Below, piece by piece: positions 1-6,284 of a stretch of 10,671 nucleotides of DNA. This DNA comes from Alphaproteobacteria bacterium (GTDB taxonomy: Bacteria; Pseudomonadota; Alphaproteobacteria; Micropepsales; Micropepsaceae), in the NCBI GenBank assembly GCA_019508105.1, contig JAEKMB010000265.1:1-10671 (forward strand). Direction: 5' to 3'. Position 1 is the stretch's first letter, and every line of letters starts with the position of its first letter. Position numbers and translations under genes: made by a program. A model generated the notes under the pieces. That model was not told the origin of the DNA and did not search any database. It worked only from the letters and a program-made list of their open reading frames with translations.

Positions 1-461
1 CTCTGCGAGACCCCGACAATCGCGTTTGCCTGGTGCAAAAGCGAGGCAAACCGTTCGCGCCGCAGATAGTTGGTGTGCAGGTGGGCAACGAGGGGCAGCC
101 TGGCACGCAAGGCCACCGGCATCAGCCACTGATGTGGCGCCGCGCCATTGCTGTGCAGCAACGCTATGCGATGCTTTTTTACGATTCTGAGGCCCTCGGC
201 GACGAAGGACAGGTAGCGCGAGGCATTGAAACGCGGCGAGCCATAGTTGAAAAAACTGGTGAAATCCTGCCGATAAACGGTGAGGCCGGCCTTTTCCAGC
301 GCTTCTCCAACGGGCGCCTGATTGCACCAGACCACCGGATTGAACCTGTCCCGATCCAGATTCGTGGTCAGGTCTATCAGGACCTGTTCGCTGCCGCGGA
401 TCCAGGGCTCCCCATAGTGTGTAAATAGAATTGACAGCGGTTCCCGGCCCGATCCTCCCAT
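1..461 (-). CDS. Family-4 glycosyltransferase, N-terminal part (runs off left edge)
   Basis: Reading leftward from an ATG at 461, 153 codons stay open to the edge of the window. The protein begins MGGSGREPLSILFTHYGEPW and has the N-terminal Rossmann half of a GT-B (GT4-like) glycosyltransferase: a first beta strand (ILFTHYG, residues 11-17), the acceptor-side IRGSEQ loop (21-26), LLHSNG (101-106) and VAHLHTNY (125-132). The donor-binding C-terminal half lies outside the window. It would move a sugar from a nucleotide donor onto a lipid-linked intermediate at the cytoplasmic face, which fits the neighbouring exopolysaccharide operon. Two GTG codons lie two and three codons upstream of the ATG, after an in-frame TGA, so the start is uncertain by a few residues; none of the starts has a clear Shine-Dalgarno site. 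The acceptor and linkage cannot be told. Confidence 0.9.
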   Translation of the reverse strand, partial: MGGSGREPLSILFTHYGEPWIRGSEQVLIDLTTNLDRDRFNPVVWCNQAPVGEALEKAGLTVYRQDFTSFFNYGSPRFNASRYLSFVAEGLRIVKKHRIALLHSNGAAPHQWLMPVALRARLPLVAHLHTNYLRRERFASLLHQANAIVGVSQ

Positions 462-486
462 AGCCACCACAACGTCTCACCGGCGA

Positions 487-512
487 CCCAGTGCCCAAAA
501 AAAGCGACTGGG
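487..512. repeat. Inverted repeat in the divergent intergenic region
   Basis: CCCAGT (487-492) and ACTGGG (507-512) are perfect 6-bp inverted arms around a 14-nt spacer that contains a run of seven A (497-503). It sits between the two divergent start codons (461 and 622). It could be an operator half-site pair or a weak hairpin. There is no experimental or family evidence for a role, and repeats of this size also arise by chance. Confidence 0.3.
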
Positions 513-522
513 AGGGGGGCCG

Positions 523-580
523 GGAAGGAACTGAAGGCATTTCGTGCCGTTTGCACAAGCGAAGGATGATGGTTCCTTCC
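523..580. repeat. Nested inverted repeats upstream of the operon
   Basis: GGAAGGAAC (523-531) is the exact reverse complement of GTTCCTTCC (572-580), giving a 9-bp stem with a 40-nt loop. Inside that loop GAAGGA (561-566) can pair with TCCTTC (574-579) with a 7-nt loop. The right arm can therefore pair with either of two left arms, in a leader ending about 40 nt before the first operon start. This could be an RNA switch or an operator. No convincing -35/-10 pair or sigma-54 -24/-12 element was found here, so it is unknown whether transcription starts before 523. Confidence 0.35.
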
Positions 581-621
581 GTCATTTTTACACCAGTTAT
601 TCACAATCGGGGCCACCAGAA

Positions 622-2190
622 ATGCAACATTGGAGAATCCAGCTTCTCAGCCGGTTATGGGGGATGTGGCACTTCCGGTGGTGGGGCATGGCGGCCGCCT
701 GGGGCGTCTGTCTGTTTGGCTGGTTCGTAGTCCAGGCACTCCCTAACAAATACGAATCAGCGGCCAAGGTTTATATCGATACCGACACGCTGATGCGGCC
801 GCTGATGGCGGGAATGACGGTGACCCGCGACGTCAATCAGCAAGTAGACGTGATGATGCGAACTTTAATCACGCGTCCCAGTATTGAGCAGGTCGTCAAA
901 CTCTCCGACCCCAAGATGGCTCGTGCTTCGTCCTCGGCGCTGGCCAGCGAGGTCAGCGACGTGCAGAAGAATATTACCCTCAAGCCGCTCGAGACCAAAA
1001 ACCTGTTCTCGATCGCCTATGCAAACAGTGATCCTGTTTTTGCGCAGACCGTAACCCAATCCTTGGTTACGCTGTTGGTGAATTCCAATCTCGGCAACCA
1101 GCGCCGGAATGTCGACGGTGTCGAAACCTTTCTGGACCGCCAGATCGCAAAGTATGAAGCGCAACTGCGCGATATGGAAAAGCGCCGCGCGGACTTCAGG
1201 ACCGCGAATATGGAATTCTATTCCGCAACCAACCCCAGCGGGGATGCCGCAGATATTATAGACAAAGCGCACGCGGAGACCGTCGATGCCCAAAATCAGT
1301 TGGGCATTGAAACGGCCCGGCGCGATAGTCTGACAGCGCAACTAAGAGGTGTCTCGCCGACCATGCGTGTCGATGCGGCGCCTCCGATCGTGCTGAATGA
1401 TCATGGGTCGGGCAATCAAACGGATTTGACCCAGGCGACCCTGGCGCTGACAAACCTTGAGAGCCGCTTCACAGAGAGCCATCCCGATGTCGTGGCGCAA
1501 AAGAAGCTGGTAGAGCGTCTCAAGAGCCAGGAATCCGGGACCACGGGCGGCAACCACTCCTATAGGGCGCATCAGGGCGTTCCAAATCCGGTCTACATAA
1601 ACCTACAAAGCAAGTTGGCGGATGCGGAAACCAGTCTTGCCCTCCAGCGCCGCCGGCTGGAGCAAGCCACCCTCAACGAGCAAAAAGCGCGCTCCGAAAT
1701 GGCGCAGGCGGTAACCGTGTCGAGGCAATACGCCGATCTCGACCGCGACTACGAAGTGATCCACAAAAATTATCTCGATCTGGTCGCGCGGCGCGAAGCA
1801 GCTCGGCTTTCCCGTGCCGTGGGTGATCAGGAGTCCGATACGGTATTCCGGGTGATAGAGCCGCCCCAGACGCCGGATGTTCCAGCTTCCCCAAATCGGT
1901 TGGTGCTGAACTCGATAGTTCTTGTGCTTGGAATTCTTGTCGGCATGGGCGTCACCTTTCTATTCCACGTCAATCGCGACGCGTTTTCGGTCAGCGACCA
2001 GCTTTCGGAAGCATTCGACTTGCCGATCCTGGGGTCCGTCAGCCACGTGAACGCCCTCTCACAGCAGATCGAGACGCGGCGGGCCGTGACCCTGGTGATG
2101 AGCGGATTGGCAACCATGCTGTTTTTCTATGGTGTGCTTGCCATCGCCTCCTACACGAACCTGATTGCCAGAATCCGAGGTTGGATATGA
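622..2190 (+). CDS. GNVR/Wzz-type polysaccharide chain-length determinant, XrtA locus type
   Basis: A 522-residue inner-membrane co-polymerase that, with the tyrosine kinase encoded next, controls polymer chain length and export. It fits the PEP-CTERM-locus chain-length family (TIGR03007-like, usually about 500 residues). A Trp-rich N-terminus with a membrane helix at about 22-40 is followed by the conserved periplasmic entry KVYIDTDTLMRPLMAGM (49-65), a coiled-coil-prone region (about 161-192, with another further on), and C-terminal hydrophobic helices at about 424-447 and 487-509. I chose the ATG at 622 because family members begin shortly before the first helix; an upstream in-frame GTG at 544 would add 26 residues unlike the family. 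No good Shine-Dalgarno site precedes 622. Its TGA overlaps the next gene's ATG (ATGA), which suggests translational coupling. Confidence 0.93.
   Translation: MQHWRIQLLSRLWGMWHFRWWGMAAAWGVCLFGWFVVQALPNKYESAAKVYIDTDTLMRPLMAGMTVTRDVNQQVDVMMRTLITRPSIEQVVKLSDPKMARASSSALASEVSDVQKNITLKPLETKNLFSIAYANSDPVFAQTVTQSLVTLLVNSNLGNQRRNVDGVETFLDRQIAKYEAQLRDMEKRRADFRTANMEFYSATNPSGDAADIIDKAHAETVDAQNQLGIETARRDSLTAQLRGVSPTMRVDAAPPIVLNDHGSGNQTDLTQATLALTNLESRFTESHPDVVAQKKLVERLKSQESGTTGGNHSYRAHQGVPNPVYINLQSKLADAETSLALQRRRLEQATLNEQKARSEMAQAVTVSRQYADLDRDYEVIHKNYLDLVARREAARLSRAVGDQESDTVFRVIEPPQTPDVPASPNRLVLNSIVLVLGILVGMGVTFLFHVNRDAFSVSDQLSEAFDLPILGSVSHVNALSQQIETRRAVTLVMSGLATMLFFYGVLAIASYTNLIARIRGWI
2177..2180 (+). promoter_or_regulatory. 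Shine-Dalgarno site of the tyrosine kinase gene
   Basis: GAGG lies 6 nt before the ATG at 2187, inside the end of the chain-length gene. It supports 2187 over the in-frame TTG at 2181. Confidence 0.5.
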
Positions 2191-3170
2191 CTGACGCCCC
2201 TCCAGGCCTGAATCTCATACAGCGTGCGATGCAGTTTGACGCGACAGGGTCGGTCGAACATCTGCACGGCGGCTTTCCTGAGGCACGGCAGGCCGAACCC
2301 GCCAGCAAATATCTGCCCCCACATGGCGGCCTGGATCCCCGCCGCTTTGCAGGGGACAGCGAGCCTATCGAGATGGAACGCATTGGGCCATCTCAAATCG
2401 AGTTCAATCCCGGCCGCTGCCGCGATGAAAAGATTCTGCTTCCCGGAAATCTTGAATTGGAAACCCGCAACGAATTTCGTACCATCAAGCGCAGATTGCT
2501 GCTCGCGCTGCGGGAAAATCAGCCGGAAGTGGATTATCCACCCGTTGTTCTCATCACCAGCGCAAGGCCCGAAGAAGGAAAAACCTTTACGGCGCTCAAT
2601 CTTGCGCTCACCCTGGCCGACGAACGCGATCTTCACATTCTGCTGATTGAAGGCGATGTCGTTAGTCCCTCACTTTCCCGGTATTTCTCGACGGGAAGAA
2701 CCCGAGAAGGGCTTACCGACTTGCTCAACGAAAGCATCCAGTCGGCGACCGACGTAGTGCACCAGTGCGCTGAAATCCCAAATCTGAGCGTGATGTTCGC
2801 CGGGAATCCGGAGCCGCGGGCGTCGGAGCTGATGGCCAGTCCCCGCATGCCGGAAATATTGGTCCAACTGCACCGGACCTACAGGAATCTGGTTGTGATC
2901 GTGGACTGCTCCCCGGTGATCAGCCCCGAACCGGCGGCGCTTGCCGGCCACGTTACCCATACCATCTTGGTGGTGGCGGCCGAGCAGTCTTCACGCCTGG
3001 AACTGCGGGATGCCTTGGAGCATCTTGCGGCATGCCAAAGGGTCAGCCTTGTTTTCAATAAATCGCCGCGCTGGCGCAAAAAGGGAAGCTATTATCAATA
3101 TGGCTATCGCTATGGCGCGGCCAGCGGCGCCAACCAGAATGTCGCGGATCTGGATGCCGGTACGAGCTGA
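2187..3170 (+). CDS. CpsD/CapB-family tyrosine autokinase, XrtA locus type
   Basis: A 327-residue P-loop BY-kinase, the cytoplasmic partner of the GNVR protein; cycles of autophosphorylation would control polymer assembly. About 90 poorly conserved residues come first, then a helix (ETRNEFRTIKRRL) as in relatives. Walker A is SARPEEGKT (125-133, K132); the A' motif is LLIEGDVV (152-159, D157); Walker B is VVIVDCSPV (236-244, D240). The C-terminus has a tyrosine cluster, YYQYGYRY (302-309, five Tyr), the typical autophosphorylation tail. Oddities relative to the family as I remember it (LLIDADV and DSPPLL): the first acid of A' is Glu (E155), the usual Arg after A' is missing, and Walker B reads DCSPV. 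Activity is probable but not certain. The gene overlaps its upstream neighbour by 3 nt and its downstream neighbour by 1 nt. Confidence 0.92.
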   Translation: MTDAPPGLNLIQRAMQFDATGSVEHLHGGFPEARQAEPASKYLPPHGGLDPRRFAGDSEPIEMERIGPSQIEFNPGRCRDEKILLPGNLELETRNEFRTIKRRLLLALRENQPEVDYPPVVLITSARPEEGKTFTALNLALTLADERDLHILLIEGDVVSPSLSRYFSTGRTREGLTDLLNESIQSATDVVHQCAEIPNLSVMFAGNPEPRASELMASPRMPEILVQLHRTYRNLVVIVDCSPVISPEPAALAGHVTHTILVVAAEQSSRLELRDALEHLAACQRVSLVFNKSPRWRKKGSYYQYGYRYGAASGANQNVADLDAGTS

Positions 3171-4183
3171 TGTATTTGTCCTATTACCGCCTCAAGACAG
3201 AACCCTTTCTTCTGACGCCGGATCATCGTTTTTATTACGAAAGCAGCGTCCATTCCCAAGCCATGGCGCACCTCATCTACGGTATAAATCGTGGAGAGGG
3301 TTTCATCGTGATTACCGGGGAAATTGGCGCCGGAAAAACCACTTTGGTCAAGCAGCTTTGCGCCTGCATCGACCCGCGCCGGATCATTGCCGCACATGTG
3401 GTGACCACCATGGTTTCGGGATCCGATTTGCTCCGGCTCGTCCTGGCCGCGTTCGGTGTTCACGATATCCCCTCGGAAAAAGGGGCCATGTTGCTCCGGC
3501 TGCAGCAATTTTTCGAACAGGCGCACCGCAAGGGAAAGCGCGCGCTGCTCCTGATAGATGAGGCGCAAAATCTCTCGGTAAGCGCGCTGGAGGAGTTGCG
3601 CATGATTTCCAACTTCCAGATCGGCGCCAGTGCGCCGGTGCAGACGTTTCTGATCGGGCAACCGCAATTTCGCGACCTTATATGCGATCCGGAGCTGGAG
3701 CAGCTGCGCCAGCGGGTGATCACATCCTATCATCTGGGACCGATGAGCCGGGATGAGGTGGGAAAGTATCTCCCACATCGTCTCACCAAGGCGGGGTGGC
3801 GAAATGACCCCGAATTCGAAGAGACGTTTGTCGATGCCATATTCCACTATTCGGAAGGTGTGCCGCGCCGGATTAACGCGCTAGCTAGCCGCATGCTGCT
3901 TTACGGCTTTCTCGAAAAGCTGCACCGCTTCACCTCAGAAGATGTGGAAAAGGTTGCCGCCGATCTGCTCGCCGAGGCGCCCAAGCCCAGCAAAGCTTTC
4001 GCGGCGCCCGAGCCATCTGGAATAGCGGAGGGCGTGAACACCAGCCTGTTGGATCGGGTGGACCGTATCGAGCAGCGCCTGCGCGAACAGGATGACCATA
4101 TGAACGTCACCATCTCGACAATGCGGGACCTGTTGAGACTTGCCGTGTTTGACCGCGAAAAAAATTTTCTGGCTGACAATTAA
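3170..4183 (+). CDS. ExeA-like AAA ATPase of XrtA/PEP-CTERM loci
   Basis: A 337-residue ATPase of the TIGR03015-like family, a constant but poorly understood member of XrtA exopolysaccharide loci, related to ExeA/GspA secretion ATPases. It starts MYLSYYRLKTEPFLLTPD, the typical family opening. Walker A is TGEIGAGKT (49-57, K56) and Walker B is LLLIDEAQN (126-134, D130/E131). The EELRMISNF and EQLRQRV helices follow, then the sensor-2-like GVPRRIN (230-236). The last 60 residues include a likely coiled coil (LLDRVDRIEQRLREQ), possibly for oligomerisation or partner binding. No membrane helix is evident, so it is probably cytoplasmic. The ATG at 3170 shares its A with the kinase TGA stop. All family landmarks are present, so the gene looks functional. 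Confidence 0.93.
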   Translation: MYLSYYRLKTEPFLLTPDHRFYYESSVHSQAMAHLIYGINRGEGFIVITGEIGAGKTTLVKQLCACIDPRRIIAAHVVTTMVSGSDLLRLVLAAFGVHDIPSEKGAMLLRLQQFFEQAHRKGKRALLLIDEAQNLSVSALEELRMISNFQIGASAPVQTFLIGQPQFRDLICDPELEQLRQRVITSYHLGPMSRDEVGKYLPHRLTKAGWRNDPEFEETFVDAIFHYSEGVPRRINALASRMLLYGFLEKLHRFTSEDVEKVAADLLAEAPKPSKAFAAPEPSGIAEGVNTSLLDRVDRIEQRLREQDDHMNVTISTMRDLLRLAVFDREKNFLADN

Positions 4184-5104
4184 ATGGGCACGGCTGCCGA
4201 GCCATGGCCTGCGACGGTCGCCGCCTGGATGACCCGGCCCGTGCAAGAACTGGGCGTCGGCCAAAATGCTCTCACAGTGGATGTGGAAGACTATTTCCAG
4301 GTCGAAGCATTGGCAGCGCGGGTAAGCCGTGCCGATTGGGATTCCAGGGAATGCAGGATCGAGGCCAATATTCACAGAATTCTGCGACTGTGCGACGCCG
4401 CAAAAGTGAAGGGGACCTTTTTCACGCTTGGATGGATTGCGGAACGCTACAAAAGCCTGGTTCGAGAAATAGTGTCTGAAGGGCACGAACTTGCCAGCCA
4501 CGGATATGGACATCTGCGGGCCGATCGCCTGACGCCGGAAGAATTCAGCGCCGATATTTCAACAGCCAAAAATCTGTTGGAGGATATCTCCGGCAAGAAA
4601 GTATTGGGCTATCGTGCTCCCTGCTTTTCGATATCCACCGGTAATCTTTGGGCTTTAGACGTTATCCGGCAAGCGGGCTATGCATACAGCTCGAGCATTT
4701 ACCCCATCCGGCACGACAACTATGGACTGCCGAGCGCTCCCCGCTACGCATTTCGGCCCTTCGCAGACGACGATTTTGTCGAGATACCGGTCAGCTCAGT
4801 CCGCATGTTTGGGGCCAATTGGCCCTGCGGTGGCGGCGGCTACTTTCGCCTGCTGCCTTTGTCCTGGTCGTTGGCAGCGCTGAATCAAATCGACCGTCAT
4901 GAAAAAAAAGCATGCGTTTTCTATTTCCATCCCTGGGAAATCGATCCGGACCAACCGCGCGTCAAAGAATTACCGTTTAAATCCCGCGTCAGGCACTATT
5001 CCAATCTGGGCCGCATGGAGGCGCGGATTACCAAGCTGTTGCACCAGCTGTCCTGGAGCCGGATTGACGAGATATTTCCTGTTGCGGGGGCGACAAATGC
5101 CTGA
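4184..5104 (+). CDS. Polysaccharide deacetylase, XrtA-associated (NodB fold, DUF3473)
   Basis: A 306-residue NodB-type carbohydrate esterase that would remove N- or O-acetyl groups from the exopolysaccharide or its lipid-linked precursor. Markers: TVDVEDYF (31-38, D33 and D36), the metal-site histidines in SHGYGH (H106, H110), YRAPCFS (143-149, R144), the GGGGYFRLLP stretch, and YFHPWEIDPDQPR (from 247, H249), the DUF3473 tail that marks the XrtA type (TIGR03006-like). Nothing essential seems to be missing. The ATG abuts the ATPase TAA (TAAATG) and gives about 29 residues before the fold. An internal ATG at 4229 (residue 16) would match the usual family start better, but neither has a strong ribosome site; coupling favours 4184. 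No signal peptide is seen. The 3' end overlaps the sugar transferase by 8 nt. Confidence 0.95.
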   Translation: MGTAAEPWPATVAAWMTRPVQELGVGQNALTVDVEDYFQVEALAARVSRADWDSRECRIEANIHRILRLCDAAKVKGTFFTLGWIAERYKSLVREIVSEGHELASHGYGHLRADRLTPEEFSADISTAKNLLEDISGKKVLGYRAPCFSISTGNLWALDVIRQAGYAYSSSIYPIRHDNYGLPSAPRYAFRPFADDDFVEIPVSSVRMFGANWPCGGGGYFRLLPLSWSLAALNQIDRHEKKACVFYFHPWEIDPDQPRVKELPFKSRVRHYSNLGRMEARITKLLHQLSWSRIDEIFPVAGATNA

Positions 5105-6239
5105 CGACGAACTTCTTTTTCTGTCCCATCGTATTCCCTTTCCACCGAACAAAGGCGACAAAATCAGGGCTCATGCCATCATCACGCATCTGGCGCCTCA
5201 TTATAAGATCCATCTTGCCTGCCACATTGACGATCCCCATGACCTGAAATACTGCAGCACTGTCCAAGCCATGCTTGGCGGCGAATGCATATTCTTGCCT
5301 CTGAGTAGGCCCGCCGCGCTGCGCCGCGCCTTGATATCCGCCGCCGCCGGCCGTTCCTTGACGGAGGGCTATTTCGACAGTCCCGTGATGCGCCGTTGGA
5401 TAGGGGACTTGCTGGGTCGCCGGCCCGTAAAAAAGGCGCTGGTATTCGGCTCTGCCATGGCTCCTTACATCCTCCGCCAGCCGGAATTGAATGCCGGCCG
5501 CTGTATCCTGGATCTTGTTGATGTCGATTCCGACAAATGGTCCCAATATGCAAAAGCGAGCGCCATTCCCAAGCGCTGGTTATACGGCTTCGAGGCCCGA
5601 AAGCTGGCACAGCTGGAAAGAAGGGCTGCGCGGGCGTTTGGCACAACCGTTCTGGTATCGCCACATGAAGCGGCGACATTCACAGCCATGGCGCCGGAAA
5701 GCGCTTCCAAAATATACAGCATTTGCAACGGCGTTGACTTGTCCTATTTCGATCCCGCGCAGCAGCACAGATCGCCTTATCCGGAGGGCGAAGTTCCGAT
5801 CGTGATGACCGGCCAGATGGATTACTGGCCGAACCTGCAGGGCGCAGAATGGTTCGCAAAACAGGTTTTTCCGCAGGTGGCGGCAGAAATGCCCCAGGCG
5901 CGCTTTTATGTGGTCGGCGCCAACCCGCCGCCGGACTTTTTGAAAAAGATGGCAGGGGTCACGGTCACGGGACGGGTGCCTGACGTACGGCCCTATCTGG
6001 CAGTATGGGTGGAAGATGACCCGCTTCTCTTCGCCCGGGCGACCATAGAGACTTTGAAAAACTCCGAACTAAGGAATCTGGGCCCCAGCGGCCGCACCTA
6101 TGTGGAGCAACATCACAACTGGGATCGCCTGATGAGCTGCTTCGAAGCGCTTTTCAATGCCAGCAATGCGGACATCGCGAGTGAGCCACAAAGGCCTGCC
6201 CCGATCACATTTTCGGCCCGCCTTGCCGCGCGGGTATGA
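5097..6239 (+). CDS. XrtA-associated sugar transferase (TIGR03087-like) with internal deletion
   Basis: A 380-residue GT-B glycosyltransferase expected to add one sugar to the growing repeat unit at the cytoplasmic face. The opening LFLSHRIPFPPNKGDKIR (7-24) is diagnostic of this family; DLVDVDSDKW (139-148), NGVDLSYFDP (from 211), VMTGQMDYWPN and the DVRPYLA strand (296-302) follow. After DVRPYLA the family normally has about 45-50 residues, including the ARGxQNKxLEAMA donor-binding helix with its acidic E-x7-E-like motif. Here A302 runs straight into VWVEDDPLLFARATIETL, which matches the family only beyond that helix. The frame is kept, but the donor-phosphate site is missing, so catalysis is doubtful. 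The start at 5097 is chosen because sequence upstream in this frame is a shadow of the deacetylase. Confidence 0.88.
   Translation: MPDDELLFLSHRIPFPPNKGDKIRAHAIITHLAPHYKIHLACHIDDPHDLKYCSTVQAMLGGECIFLPLSRPAALRRALISAAAGRSLTEGYFDSPVMRRWIGDLLGRRPVKKALVFGSAMAPYILRQPELNAGRCILDLVDVDSDKWSQYAKASAIPKRWLYGFEARKLAQLERRAARAFGTTVLVSPHEAATFTAMAPESASKIYSICNGVDLSYFDPAQQHRSPYPEGEVPIVMTGQMDYWPNLQGAEWFAKQVFPQVAAEMPQARFYVVGANPPPDFLKKMAGVTVTGRVPDVRPYLAVWVEDDPLLFARATIETLKNSELRNLGPSGRTYVEQHHNWDRLMSCFEALFNASNADIASEPQRPAPITFSARLAARV
5996..6014 (+). other. In-frame deletion junction in the sugar transferase
   Basis: The codons for PYLA are followed directly by those for VWVEDDP. Both sides align with the family, but about 45-50 intervening residues that carry the donor-binding helix are absent. 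The exact breakpoint cannot be placed without a homologue. The missing length is estimated from memory of related proteins. Confidence 0.65.
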
Positions 6240-6284
6240 CATGTCCATCAGCGCGATTGCCCTTGCCACGCCTACTTCGCGTCA

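Noticed and set aside
33..428. A 131-codon plus-strand open frame at the left edge.
   Set aside because: The opposite strand over the same bases encodes a clear glycosyltransferase N-terminus; the plus-strand product has no recognisable features.
462..621. A sigma-54 promoter, as some XrtA loci use one through PrsK/PrsR.
   Set aside because: No GG-N10-GC element with the right flanks was found; the nearest GG and GC (536-554) are spaced wrongly.
3110..3847. A 245-codon minus-strand open frame.
   Set aside because: It is antisense to the well-supported AAA ATPase and has no family features of its own.
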